Shown: positions 37,050 through 46,593, numbered from the stretch's first letter. The stretch: 64,000 nt of DNA from Vibrio quintilis (GCF_024529975.1 NZ_AP024897.1:2914001-2978000), one strand, 5' to 3'. Made by a program: numbers and translations. The notes: a model not told the origin generated them from the letters alone.

Positions 37050-38268
37050 GGCCTCTACGGACCCCGGAGGACTTTATTTCCTTCGGCATTTTGGCTGTTT
37101 CTTTTTTATATGATGGTATCGTCTGTCGGGCATAAAAATCTTTCAGACTATTCTGATACTCTTTATCCGTCATAGATGTAAATGAAGGAATCTCTTCAGG
37201 GTGCATTAATTGATATTCACGGGATGTCGGGTCATTGTGCCTGCATGTTTCTAATACAATGGAAAATGGCAAAGGTTTAGTCACATCCATAAAAACGACT
37301 AACGTTTTCCACAGTTCATCACAGTACTCCCTTCCGGCTGTTCCTCCGAAGGTATAAAGTTTTATCGTATCTTTGGGAGTTAAAAATGGCTTATGACGTG
37401 GTACTAATTCCAGACCATGATGTGATGGTGTTGTGGTTTTTCCGGTAAACCTTCCCGGCTCATAATGAATATAGGCATTAAAGTCAGTAAAAAGGGATTC
37501 ACAACTGGGTTCTCCCTGATCGTCAAATCCTGTCACTTTCCCGGTTATTCGATTAAATTCAATAACTTTTCTTCTTGCTGTCCAGCCGGTATTCGCTGAT
37601 TTACCTGAAAATAGCAACGCTATATTGAGTATTAATATCAAGGGATGGATGTTCAGAAGACTATGAGACGTCACAATATTCACCACATGAGCCCAGCTAA
37701 AACAAATGGTATAAGGAAAATTTGCATACCAGAAAAATTTAAGAATCCTGCGGGAAATACCCATGATATAACGGTATTCCGTCAGTGTTTTTTCATCCCA
37801 TTCAATAACCGCTTTACCGTATTTATCCTTAAACCGTCTCTCATTCCAGACACTTGGTTTAAATTCCATTTGCTTCAGCGTATGAGTGGGTACAATTGTG
37901 GATGGCGCTTTAAACTGTAATCTTGTATAGATAAACTTTTGAACATGTTCAGCAATATAATACGGGTATTTTGGTGCATAAATTCTATCGTCTTTTTCTA
38001 AACGTTTAATCACCTGATAACTGATAAAACTCAGTGCAAAAAATATTATACCTGCAATCAATAAACCGCTATATCTGAATGATTCTCCCGCATAAATAAA
38101 CAGAGAATAAATTGCTCCTATAAAGGAAAATATGCATATTATCTGCGCTGCCGCAATCGTATAAGCGACCGATTTTGGTACAGGAATCAATTGAGAACGG
38201 TCAACTTCTTCAAGCTCATAATTTTCAGGCTCTTGCCCTTTCCAGGCGGTTTCAGCGTAATAGGTCAT
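37009..38268 (-). CDS. DUF6708-like membrane protein
   Basis: 419 residues with two hydrophobic segments near residues 35-85 and two more near 175-215. A soluble C-terminal domain carries FNRITGKVTGF and KPLPFSIVLETCRH, and the tail is basic (REKRKHRSKKRRR). This layout matches DUF6708, which I recall mainly beside type VI secretion cargo; an effector-related or immunity role is inferred. The following gene is broken by IS200. Confidence 0.55.
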   Translation of the reverse strand: MTYYAETAWKGQEPENYELEEVDRSQLIPVPKSVAYTIAAAQIICIFSFIGAIYSLFIYAGESFRYSGLLIAGIIFFALSFISYQVIKRLEKDDRIYAPKYPYYIAEHVQKFIYTRLQFKAPSTIVPTHTLKQMEFKPSVWNERRFKDKYGKAVIEWDEKTLTEYRYIMGISRRILKFFWYANFPYTICFSWAHVVNIVTSHSLLNIHPLILILNIALLFSGKSANTGWTARRKVIEFNRITGKVTGFDDQGEPSCESLFTDFNAYIHYEPGRFTGKTTTPSHHGLELVPRHKPFLTPKDTIKLYTFGGTAGREYCDELWKTLVVFMDVTKPLPFSIVLETCRHNDPTSREYQLMHPEEIPSFTSMTDKEYQNSLKDFYARQTIPSYKKETAKMPKEIKSSGVRRGREKRKHRSKKRRR

Positions 38269-38421
38269 TCGTTATTCGTTTATTTCTGAAATTGCGCAAA
38301 ACTACTCACTCACGCCGAAAAAATCAAGTACATCAATAATCCAATGCTTCCACAATAAAAACGTCTTTGCATCTTTTTGGCGCTCACCAAAATTACGTGG
38401 TGTGTGCGCGTTCGGGATCAC

Positions 38422-38582
38422 AAAAGCCTGCGGCACAACACAAAACAAAGCCATTGAACCGAAAGATCCAAAAACGACAAGCCAAAATTGAAATTGAAGA
38501 GAAAATTTGCCCGGACGGGCTTAATTGTGATGCTGAAACCATAAGATGTCCCAACGCCATTATTAAAATCAAGATGTTATAA
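38422..38582 (+). repeat. Flank plus Tn7-like left-end repeat, copy A
   Basis: Closely similar to 44010-44161. It holds a GCCCG-GA-CGGGC hairpin, then AATTG at 38523-38527, then a left-end-like sequence TGATGCTGAAACCATAAG with the site GAAACCATAAGATGTCC at 38535-38551. The copy is cut after about 55 bases of end sequence and joins the duplicated MNT-HEPN start. Confidence 0.7.
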
Positions 38583-38583
38583 A

Positions 38584-38814
38584 GCCTTTGGCATGGCTGC
38601 CGAACAAAATAATTTTGTGGATTTTAAACTCACGCTTCGTTCCCGGCTTCCCGACCAGATAGTCATCCAGCGTATCGCGCAGAATGGTTGAGATCTGAGC
38701 CAGTTCATGCTGCTTTCGTTCAGGAAGATGGTCGAGTGAGGTTTTCATCGGTGATTGAATTTTGGCGGGTCAACAATGAAGGTATTTTGGCCGGGGTGCG
38801 GGGAAATGTCTATG
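38584..38814 (-). pseudogene. Truncated MNT-HEPN 5' copy (direct repeat copy 2)
   Basis: Nearly identical to 35946-36176, including the start codon region and promoter. Only about 55 codons remain before the copy breaks at the Tn7-like end repeat, so it cannot make a functional protein. Confidence 0.85.
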
Positions 38815-38922
38815 ATTATATTTGAGATTTTTAGCTATGGTGGATGGTTTAACGTAACTTCTGTCGTGGGTTTGATGCGCCAGAAGTTATTCAATTTCAG
38901 TAACTTTATAGAACGCTCACCA

Positions 38923-38950
38923 CTTCCTTTTGCTGAGCGGCAAAAGGAAG
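38923..38950 (+). terminator. Terminator hairpin
   Basis: CTTCCTTTTGC (38923-38933) and GCAAAAGGAAG (38940-38950) with a TGAGCG loop, followed by CAAAAACG and a run of eight T. It is a good factor-independent terminator for a plus-strand transcript that no longer has a gene. Confidence 0.65.
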
Positions 38951-39013
38951 CAAAAACGCTTTTTTTTGGCTCTAAATACTTATATGGACACCGTCCCGTT
39001 TCAGGTAAAACAG

Positions 39014-40750
39014 CTAATCATCAAACATTAAGTTAACTGCAATCGAAACTAACACCAAACCAAGAATAGGCAGTAGCACCCCCTGAGGTGCGCGCTCTAT
39101 ATAAGGCAGGTTTTCTGCAATTAATAAGCCCCACTCCGGTTCTGGGGGTTTCACTCCAAGACCAATAAAACTCAGTGACGTTAAACTTAAAGTAATCACA
39201 GGCAGTCGAAGTAATACGTGCCTTATTAGTGGCGGAAGTACATAAGGTAACAAGTAATAGCGCAACACCCGCCAGTGCTTAGTGCCCCAGGTCGGCGCTA
39301 AATGTGTGTACGGCTGGGCTCTGGCTTCCACAAGCAAACTGGAACAGTGTGCAGCTAAAGGTGCCCAGGAAACTAAGACGATAGCAATCAGAGCACTGTC
39401 TGGATTCATCCCTGTCAGACCAGCGACGAGCAAACCTGCAATGATGTACGGTATACCTTTTGTTATCTCAATCAACCCTTGACTGAAACGACTAAAAAAT
39501 CCCAGTAACAAACCAATCACAAAACAGAGAAATGTCGCCAACAGACCCATCTTCAGGGTCGATAGCATCCCTCCCCCAACTCTCGCTAATAAGTCACGGC
39601 CAACTGCATCGGCACCGAATGGTGCAACAAAGCCTGGTGGTGCTAAACGACTATACTGGATCAGGTATGGATCACGTAACAAAGCCCAGGCAACACAGCA
39701 CGCTAATAAAACAAAAATCGCACCGCTCACCGCTCGTTTGGTTTTATTCTTCGTAAAGCGAAACGTACTATGGCTACTGATAAGTTTACCGCTGGAAACA
39801 CTATGACCAAGTAACCAGCGTTGGAGTAAAATACTCACGCTGCTGATCAGAATCGAAAAGACCAGTAGTACCAACAACCCAGCCTGTAATACAGGTAAGT
39901 CTTGTGACTTAGCTGCACCTAAGATCAAACGGCCAATGCCAGGGATAGAAAAAACTTGTTCGACAGCAACCGCGCCCCCGGTCAAACCAATCACTATCAT
40001 GGCGATTTGGGGAATGAGATTACTCAGCGCTCGCCACAGAGCAAAACGCAAAATTTGGAATTTGCTCACATTGGAAGAAAGCCAGGTGATAACCCAAGGC
40101 TCGTTCAATACGCGTTTTAAGCTGTCACTGAGTAATCGACTGAACAACCCACTTGCTGGCAGAGCCAGAGCAAAACTTGGTAGCCAGAGGTTTTGTACCC
40201 CTCTCCAACCAAAAGGTGGAAACCAGCCTAACCAGATAGAGAACAGTAAGATCAACAGCGCGGCGACCACGTATTCAGGTAAAGAAACCAGTACCGAGCT
40301 CAAACTATTGTGGTTGTTGTCGAGGCGGTTCTTTTGCCAGCGATTGACGGTATAGAACACACTAACGGTACATAGTACAAAGGTCATACCGAGCGCACTC
40401 ATCATCAACAGTAATGAGGTCTTTGCGGTATGCTGAATACTTTTCATAACGGGTGAGCCATCCACCCAAGAGATACCAAAATCACCCTGTAACGCTAATC
40501 TGAGCCACTCCAACAAGCGCTCATAGGCACTACGGTCTAATTGCAAGTCATCACGAATCGATTGCAGAGCTTCAGCAGTCAATAACTGATTAGCCCCTGC
40601 ACGTGCGCGCAAAATCGCCTGAGCAGGATCGATGCCGGCAATATCCGGCATTAATCCAACGAGAATAATCACTGCACTAAGGGCGACGATACGTGATAGC
40701 CAGGGCATACATGCGTTCAAACCCGAACGCATGTAAACAGGAAACACCAT
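39014..40750 (-). CDS. Fused DppB-DppC-type double permease
   Basis: 578 residues from the ATG at 40750, four bases after the binding-protein stop. The first half resembles DppB/NikB (LDRSAYERLLEWLRLALQGDFGISW; GAVAVEQVFSIPGIGRLI). The second half resembles DppC/NikC (APFGADAVGRDLLARV near the middle; SLSFIGLGVKPPEPEWGLL near the end). Such transporters normally use two separate permeases, so this is a natural fusion. The end lies in a hydrophobic helix (GLVLVSIAVNLMFDD). Confidence 0.85.
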   Translation of the reverse strand: MVFPVYMRSGLNACMPWLSRIVALSAVIILVGLMPDIAGIDPAQAILRARAGANQLLTAEALQSIRDDLQLDRSAYERLLEWLRLALQGDFGISWVDGSPVMKSIQHTAKTSLLLMMSALGMTFVLCTVSVFYTVNRWQKNRLDNNHNSLSSVLVSLPEYVVAALLILLFSIWLGWFPPFGWRGVQNLWLPSFALALPASGLFSRLLSDSLKRVLNEPWVITWLSSNVSKFQILRFALWRALSNLIPQIAMIVIGLTGGAVAVEQVFSIPGIGRLILGAAKSQDLPVLQAGLLVLLVFSILISSVSILLQRWLLGHSVSSGKLISSHSTFRFTKNKTKRAVSGAIFVLLACCVAWALLRDPYLIQYSRLAPPGFVAPFGADAVGRDLLARVGGGMLSTLKMGLLATFLCFVIGLLLGFFSRFSQGLIEITKGIPYIIAGLLVAGLTGMNPDSALIAIVLVSWAPLAAHCSSLLVEARAQPYTHLAPTWGTKHWRVLRYYLLPYVLPPLIRHVLLRLPVITLSLTSLSFIGLGVKPPEPEWGLLIAENLPYIERAPQGVLLPILGLVLVSIAVNLMFDD

Positions 40751-40754
40751 CTGA

Positions 40755-42269
40755 TTAATCTGCCTGAGTAAACTGGTCAATGAGACGACGCTCACGCGGA
40801 TCGCGCTGAACACCTTTCACTTTCGCGCTCTCCCCTTGAATAACACGTTCGTGCAGAAGCGGAATAGCAGCATATTGCTCAAGAATTTTATTCTCTACAT
40901 CAATGATCGCTTTTTGACGTAATTCACCCAAAGGTTGACGATCAGCATATTTTAACGCGGCGTCAACTTCTTCTGAGCAGAAAAGACCTAAGTTAAATGA
41001 GCCTTTACAGCCATAATCACTTTGCATGTAAGCAACTGGGTCACCAGAATCCAAAACAGTTGCACGCGATAGTAAGAATGCATCAAACTTGCCCGCTAAC
41101 GCATCGTTTTCAATCTGGGCATATTCACGAATATCCAAATCAACCACGAAACCAACCGCTTCTAATTGCTGTTTAAGCAGTACCGCTACTTCTGGCAGCT
41201 CAGCACGATCAGTAAATGTACCAATAGTGATCTTGTCACCATGCGCTTTATATTCCCCATTCAGTTCAGCGCGGGGATTTTCTTGTCGAACGGGTTCAGC
41301 CCAGGCTAACGCAGGACCTAATAAACCTTTTGCTAAATCGGCATGATTTTCATAAACCGTTTTGACTATTTGCTCACGATCAACCGCTTGAGTTGCAGCT
41401 TTACGCATTTCAATCTGACTAAATACGTCTGACTTGTTGTTCAGGTAAAGCGTATTAGTGCGAGGCATTGCCACTTCGTGCAGTTGAGATTGATCCATCG
41501 TCGCAATTTGTGATACCGGTACAGCTTCTACTACATCCGCTTCGCCAGTACGAAGTGCTGCTGCACGTGCAAAACCATCTGGCACGTATTGAGCGAAGAT
41601 GCGTTCAATTTTAGCCTTTTCGCCCCAATAGCCATCAAAACGTTCCAGCTTAGCGCTGCTTGTACCATTGATTTCAGTCAGCACAAACGGACCTGTACCT
41701 GCTTTTGTTGGTACAACACGACCGTTTTCCTTGTATGCCGGGCCCGATAAAATGGCTAGCTGTGGACTAGATAAACGACTTGGTAACAATGGGTCATTAA
41801 AAGTGGTTTTGATATCAACCGTGAAGTCATCCGGAGCACTAACCTGCCATTCGATACCGTCTAAGATACGTGGCTTAGGTGCTGCATCCAACGCTTTTTG
41901 TAATGAATTAACCACAGCTTTAGCGTCTAAAGCAGAACCATCATGGAATTTAACACCCTGGCGGATCTTAAATCGCCATAAGTTATCATCAACCTGATTC
42001 CATTCGGTCGCCAGCATTGGTTGTGCAATAGACTTATCACTAAGGTTTACGAGTGTTTCTGCAGTACTCCAACGGGATAGTTTGAACGCATCATCCGACA
42101 ATGGTGACAGCCCGGTTCTTGGCGGTTGCAGCATTGCTATTCTAATTTCCGACACTTGTTTTTCTACTGCGTTTTCTGCGTTTGATTGAGTTTCACCAGA
42201 ATCAAAACAACCTGTCAGTAAAAAACCTAAAACCAGCGTCAATGCTAATTTAGGGGTATTAAGATGCAT
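40755..42269 (-). CDS. SBP family 5 lipoprotein (peptide/nickel type)
   Basis: 504 residues from the ATG at 42269. The N-terminus has a lipobox (LGFLLTGCFDSGE). WRFKIRQGVKFHDGSALDAKAVVNSL is the classical extracellular solute-binding family 5 motif. It would capture a peptide, metal-chelate or nickel/zinc complex. It overlaps the upstream ATPase by 11 bases. Confidence 0.88.
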   Translation of the reverse strand: MHLNTPKLALTLVLGFLLTGCFDSGETQSNAENAVEKQVSEIRIAMLQPPRTGLSPLSDDAFKLSRWSTAETLVNLSDKSIAQPMLATEWNQVDDNLWRFKIRQGVKFHDGSALDAKAVVNSLQKALDAAPKPRILDGIEWQVSAPDDFTVDIKTTFNDPLLPSRLSSPQLAILSGPAYKENGRVVPTKAGTGPFVLTEINGTSSAKLERFDGYWGEKAKIERIFAQYVPDGFARAAALRTGEADVVEAVPVSQIATMDQSQLHEVAMPRTNTLYLNNKSDVFSQIEMRKAATQAVDREQIVKTVYENHADLAKGLLGPALAWAEPVRQENPRAELNGEYKAHGDKITIGTFTDRAELPEVAVLLKQQLEAVGFVVDLDIREYAQIENDALAGKFDAFLLSRATVLDSGDPVAYMQSDYGCKGSFNLGLFCSEEVDAALKYADRQPLGELRQKAIIDVENKILEQYAAIPLLHERVIQGESAKVKGVQRDPRERRLIDQFTQAD

Positions 42270-43065
42270 AAGATACTTCTCCGATAGTAAATTTATTGTT
42301 GCGTTGTTGAGCACTTAGCAGCGCTTTCGTTATAAAATGGGTTGGATGACTCATTAAACTCTGTGATTCGCGGTGTTCGACAATACGGCCTTTATCCAGA
42401 ACAAGGATCTCATTGCACAACGTCTGCGCCGCATCGAGATCATGAGTCACAAGAATCAGTCGCATGTGACGAGATTTTTGAATCTCAGCAAATAAGTCAA
42501 TAATTTGCTGACGACTAACAGGGTCAAGACTACTGGTCGGCTCATCAGCGACGAGAATACATGGTTCGACAATCAATGCTCTTGCTATCGCAACACGCTG
42601 CGCTTGTCCGACAGACAATTGCTGAGGATTTCGATCCAACAGTGACAGGTCTAAGCCGACATCTTGAAGTACTTGCTCTGCTTTTTCGTGTTGCCTGTGC
42701 TGACCACCGATATTATTCAGTGACTCAGTGAGGATCTGACGAACCGTGTAATAAGGATTTAAGCTCGCTTGCGGCTCTTGTGGGATCAGTTGAATGTGTT
42801 GACACAATTCATGACGTTGTTTCGCAGAGCTTTTAGAAAGCGGATAACCACAAACATACACCTCGCCCGCACTTGGCTGTCTGAGACCAAATAGCAGTTC
42901 AATCAAAGTAGATTTACCTGCGCCAGACGGGCCGACGATGGCTATGTTGTTGGTTTCTATTACTAAGTCTAATTGATCCAGCGCTTTAAACGGTTTACCA
43001 CCCAACCAACGCAGTTTGGAGTAATACTGTACCGTCACTTGTTCAAAACGAACTTGAGCAGACAT
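42259..43065 (-). CDS. OppF/DppF-like ABC ATPase
   Basis: 268 residues from the ATG at 43065 (MSAQVRFEQVTVQYYS); a longer frame is open upstream but overlaps the preceding gene. Walker A is GPSGAGKSTL, the signature LSVGQAQRVAIARAL and Walker B CILVADEPTSSLD. It pairs with the next ATPase. Confidence 0.87.
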   Translation of the reverse strand: MSAQVRFEQVTVQYYSKLRWLGGKPFKALDQLDLVIETNNIAIVGPSGAGKSTLIELLFGLRQPSAGEVYVCGYPLSKSSAKQRHELCQHIQLIPQEPQASLNPYYTVRQILTESLNNIGGQHRQHEKAEQVLQDVGLDLSLLDRNPQQLSVGQAQRVAIARALIVEPCILVADEPTSSLDPVSRQQIIDLFAEIQKSRHMRLILVTHDLDAAQTLCNEILVLDKGRIVEHRESQSLMSHPTHFITKALLSAQQRNNKFTIGEVSYAS

Positions 43066-43105
43066 AGGTTGATGTTTCTTATTCAAAACAGGTTCCAATT
43101 CCAGG

Positions 43106-43864
43106 TTAAGGAAGTAACTTTGCCAATTGTTGGCAGAAAGGATGTTGGCTTTGGGAAATGGCATGCCACGGTTCGCCATACGCGACCACGCTGCTATCAG
43201 CAATCACCAGAATTTTATCGCACGCCAGAGCCGCTGAGAGATCATGAGTGATCAGCAGTCCACTGATATCACGCTGTTTGACGCTGGTATGAAACAGCTT
43301 AAGAATTTCAGCTTCGGTGATTGGGTCAAGCGCACTGGTTGGCTCATCAGCGATGATGAGATTTGCACTACCAAGTAAAGCAATGGCGATACAAACTCTC
43401 TGACGCTGACCACCTGATAACTGGCCAGGATACAACTTGAGTATCGAGGCTGGTTCAGCAAACCCCAGCTGATCGAGCAGAGACAATACCGTCTCTCGGT
43501 TTGCTGAATTTAAACGGGTTTTGTTGCCAGTGAGCGCTAAACATAACTGTTGCCCTACTGATGCCAAAGGATTGAGCGCTTTTAAAGCGTCCTGGAAAAT
43601 AACCGCCGGACGTTGAAATGCCGAACGTTGCAGCATAGCCAGCCCGCAGACTTCAACCGCATTTAGACCGACGCTACCTTCAACAGAAATATCGGATGGC
43701 AGAAACCCAGCGACCGCTTTCGATAGCATAGACTTACCAATACCCGATGGCCCCATAATGGCAATCACTTCGCTTTGGTATAGATCGAAAGAGATATCAC
43801 TGAAAAACGTACGTTTAGAATCAGCGAGGCAAAGTTTATTGACAGAAAGTATAGGTTCAGGCAT
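43106..43864 (-). CDS. OppD/DppD-like ABC ATPase
   Basis: 252 residues from the ATG at 43864; a GTG lies three codons earlier. Walker A is GPSGIGKSMLSKA, signature LSGGQRQRVCIAIAL, Walker B NLIIADEPTSALD. It is the first gene of the importer operon, directly behind the Zur-type operator. Confidence 0.87.
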   Translation of the reverse strand: MPEPILSVNKLCLADSKRTFFSDISFDLYQSEVIAIMGPSGIGKSMLSKAVAGFLPSDISVEGSVGLNAVEVCGLAMLQRSAFQRPAVIFQDALKALNPLASVGQQLCLALTGNKTRLNSANRETVLSLLDQLGFAEPASILKLYPGQLSGGQRQRVCIAIALLGSANLIIADEPTSALDPITEAEILKLFHTSVKQRDISGLLITHDLSAALACDKILVIADSSVVAYGEPWHAISQSQHPFCQQLAKLLP

Positions 43865-43881
43865 CCCGGTCACAACGCAAT

Positions 43882-43910
43882 AATGTAATAATATAACATT
43901 GCAATGTTAT
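43882..43910. promoter_or_regulatory. Zur box in front of the importer operon
   Basis: The 19-mer at 43882-43900 differs at one position from the E. coli Zur consensus as I recall it (AATGTTATAATATAACATT; here AATGTAATA at the left). A perfect 18-bp palindrome, ATAACATTG/CAATGTTAT at 43893-43910, overlaps it. The sites lie 18-46 bases before the ATPase start. Zinc-replete Zur would block transcription. Confidence 0.72.
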
Positions 43911-44009
43911 CACGAGAGTCTGGCGAAGGGAACTTCACCTCAAAAGCATTGTTGATTAACCTGACCAATATGGCATTAAGAAAACAAAACGGCCGATGCA
44001 GAAGAGTGT

Positions 44010-44161
44010 AAAAGCCTGCGGCGTAACAAACAAAGCCGTTGAACCGAAAGATCCAAAAACGACAAACCAAAATTAAAGAGAAAATTTGCCCGGACGGGCT
44101 TAATTGTGATGCTGAAACCATAAGCTGTCCCAACGCCATTCATAAAATCAAGAGGTTATAA
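44010..44161 (+). repeat. Flank plus Tn7-like left-end repeat, copy B
   Basis: Same arrangement as 38422-38582, but here the end sequence continues for a further 40 bases with a second site. The GCCCGGACGGGC hairpin just left of AATTG would, read on the minus strand, make a good terminator for ffs if the intervening DNA were absent. Confidence 0.7.
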
Positions 44162-44205
44162 ATCTACTAAAACCATAAAGTGTCCTGAAATAAAGGCATA
44201 AGGTC
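44107..44205 (+). mobile_element. Putative Tn7-like left end
   Basis: Sites GAAACCATAAGCTGTCC (44114-44130) and AAAACCATAAAGTGTCC (44169-44185), and a degenerate GGCATAAGGTCC at about 44194-44205, are spaced as in Tn7-family left ends. They resemble the ACCATAAnnTGATA sites I recall from the vibrio element Tn6677. AATTG precedes the end at 44102-44106; reading TGTGATG from 44105 is the alternative boundary. Confidence 0.6.
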
Positions 44206-44310
44206 CTTTTTTGCCACTATCCGGGTTTCTGTTAATACCCAATGTAGAAAAATTACAAAATGAATTACAACATGAGCTATAGGATCCTTATCGAGACTCA
44301 TTTTGGGACA

Positions 44311-44362
44311 ATTCCAAGTTACAAACGGGATCTGTTATTCCAAGTTACAAACGGGATCTGTT
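44311..44362 (+). repeat. 26-bp tandem repeat, two units
   Basis: Units at 44311-44336 and 44337-44362 are identical (start ATTCCAAGTTACAAACGG). They lie inside the Tn7-like left region. They could be protein-binding sites of another transposon end; nothing links them to a gene. Confidence 0.75.
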
Positions 44363-44523
44363 AGGGTTCTTTTCAGATAACAATAAGTATGTCAAATGAT
44401 GATTCAGTAAAGGAACATTCAACCTATTGATAAAAGAAGCCGCAGAATTAATAATACTGCGGCTATAGCACTTTCATCTACATCTAAATTAGTTGTCTAG
44501 TAATTCTCAGCGCAAGAGTCTTA

Positions 44524-46593
44524 TCACCAAGAATAATTTAAAGAAGCATTAAACGAGCGACCTGGGTTGTAGTAGTTTGCCGTACCAGAACCTACCACAT
44601 ACTGCTTATCCGTTAAGTTGTGTACGTTAAGTGACAGCTGAGCAGACTTCGAAATTCGATAGGCAAATGCCGCATCAAATAGCATTGCAGCTTCACTTTT
44701 CTTCGTGTTCGCCGCATCAAAGTAATATGAGCCAACATAACGAGTACCTAAACCAATATCCATAGTTTCGATTGGCAACGTGTAGTAACCCCAGAAGGAA
44801 GCGCTATGGTTTGGCACGGTGGCAAATTCATTACCATCTAGAACCGCACCACTACGAGTACTACCGCGAACCACTTCAGACTTCATGTAAGAGTATCCAC
44901 CAGTGACATTGAAGTTGTCTGTAATTTCTGCTTTTGCTTCCAAATCAAGACCACGAACACGCGTCTCGCCGATAGTCTCACGTTCAATTGTGCCGTTGTC
45001 CTGAACAATCGCCATAGTGACGTCATTCTTCTCCAGATCGTAAACCGCAGCAGAAAACAGCGCATTCATACTCAGTGGTGCAAATTTAACACCCACTTCT
45101 AACTGCTCGCCTCGCTCAGGTTTTACACCAATACTTGGTGGTGCTACCGATTCAACCTGGCTGATATACGTAGACCACTCTTGCGTCACTTTTACAGTAA
45201 AGGCGCCGCGCAGAGAAGTTTCGGAGAACTCATCGCTTGAATAGCTATTGCTGATATCGCGACTTGCTAAATCCATGTAATCGTGGCGAGCACCCAATGT
45301 CAGGATATATCGGTCATCCAAAGATAAGTTTTGCTGAATGAACACCGATTTTGTAGTCTCATCCTGATCATTTTTACTGTAAGGAGCGCCAATCGTCGGA
45401 CTGCCTGAATACGAAGGGCTATCGATGTTTATACTGCTTGTCGTCCCATAAACTGAGGCATCCTGGGTGGAGGCATCACGATACTCTAGTCCAATCAGGG
45501 TGCTACTATCAACACGCTCAAAACTCGCATCGTACTGTAGAATGGTGTTACCAATAAGCTGCTCTGACTGTGTATCGGTTCCGAAATAGTAACGAGCAAT
45601 ATCGCTCCCCGTTCTTCCTTCGTAATCATACAAATAGACATAACCAAAATCGTCTTCTAGCTTGCTGTAACGCAAATTACCGCTTAGAGAGATACCATTG
45701 TCAAAATGATGAGCAATTTGAGCGGTAATGTTGGTGCGTTCTACATCGTGCTTGTTGTAGTCAGGTTCACCGTAGAATTCACTGCGGTCATATTCACGGT
45801 CTAATGGATAACCACCACTGTTCGGTGTGGTGTCTCGGCCAAGATAATCAACGATTAGAGTTGCCGTAGTCTGTACAGATGGTTGCCACGTAATACCTCC
45901 CATCACAAGCTGAGAGTTGTCTTTTGAATGATCATATTCAAGCTCACTGTCTTTGATTTTGGTGGTAAAACGGTACGCGACGGTTTCGGATTCATTCAGT
46001 GTGTCGCCAAAATCCAAACCAATCTCTTTATTGTCGAATGAACCATACGCAACATAAGTATTTCCGAAACGCTCAAATTTAGGTCTCTTGCTGACAAAGT
46101 TCACTGAACCACCCGGATCTGCAGGGCCAAACAGTGTTGAGTTTGCTCCGCGAATCACTTCAACTCGCTCATACGCATAAGGATCTTCACGTACACCTCG
46201 CATCGAACCGAGTGTCATCCCGTCGCGATAGGTTGTAGCCTGATAACCACGAATCTTAAAGTAATCGTTACGATCGTCAGAACCGTAATAATCAGTCACC
46301 AAACCCGGTGAATACTGCAAAATTTCTTCTGTCGTGGTGGCGTTGCGCTGGTTTATCTCTTTTTCCGTGATAACCGAAACTAATGCAGGCGTATCATGTA
46401 CGTTGGTTGCAACCTTGCCGCCAACCCACAGCTCTTCTGCAACCGTGGTATCGGCATTATTTGCAATTGGTTGCCCATAAACCGTAATGGTGTTTACACG
46501 GTAAGCTTGGTCTTCTTGAACACTATCTTGAACTTCTGAATAAACAGAACCTGAATAAGAAAGAACAGGAACAAAACAAAGAAGTAAGTGCAT
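44524..46593 (-). CDS. TonB-dependent siderophore receptor
   Basis: 689 residues from the ATG at 46593 (MHLLLCFVPVLSYSG), giving a usual signal peptide; an in-frame ATG lies 13 codons upstream. The plug domain carries VNTITVYG (TonB box region), TPALVSVITEKEINQRNATTTEEILQ and VEVIRGANSTLFGPADPGGSVNF. The barrel ends in NPGRSFNASLNYSW with a terminal aromatic. It resembles ferric hydroxamate/catecholate receptors; the ligand is not known. A Fur-type box lies upstream. Confidence 0.9.
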   Translation of the reverse strand: MHLLLCFVPVLSYSGSVYSEVQDSVQEDQAYRVNTITVYGQPIANNADTTVAEELWVGGKVATNVHDTPALVSVITEKEINQRNATTTEEILQYSPGLVTDYYGSDDRNDYFKIRGYQATTYRDGMTLGSMRGVREDPYAYERVEVIRGANSTLFGPADPGGSVNFVSKRPKFERFGNTYVAYGSFDNKEIGLDFGDTLNESETVAYRFTTKIKDSELEYDHSKDNSQLVMGGITWQPSVQTTATLIVDYLGRDTTPNSGGYPLDREYDRSEFYGEPDYNKHDVERTNITAQIAHHFDNGISLSGNLRYSKLEDDFGYVYLYDYEGRTGSDIARYYFGTDTQSEQLIGNTILQYDASFERVDSSTLIGLEYRDASTQDASVYGTTSSINIDSPSYSGSPTIGAPYSKNDQDETTKSVFIQQNLSLDDRYILTLGARHDYMDLASRDISNSYSSDEFSETSLRGAFTVKVTQEWSTYISQVESVAPPSIGVKPERGEQLEVGVKFAPLSMNALFSAAVYDLEKNDVTMAIVQDNGTIERETIGETRVRGLDLEAKAEITDNFNVTGGYSYMKSEVVRGSTRSGAVLDGNEFATVPNHSASFWGYYTLPIETMDIGLGTRYVGSYYFDAANTKKSEAAMLFDAAFAYRISKSAQLSLNVHNLTDKQYVVGSGTANYYNPGRSFNASLNYSW

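Larger units (their letters stand above)
38269..39013. other. Rearranged junction without intact genes
   Basis: It contains in order AT-rich DNA, the repeat with ffs-type flank and Tn7-like end (38422-38582), the truncated copy of the MNT-HEPN 5' region (38584-38814) and a terminator hairpin at 38923-38950. It reads as a recombination scar. Confidence 0.6.
43911..44523. other. Gene-free junction with Tn7-like left end
   Basis: No gene is present. In order it holds the second flank/end repeat (44010-44161), the left-end sites (44114-44205) and a 26-bp tandem repeat (44311-44362), then a terminator-like region after the TonB receptor gene. Confidence 0.6.
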
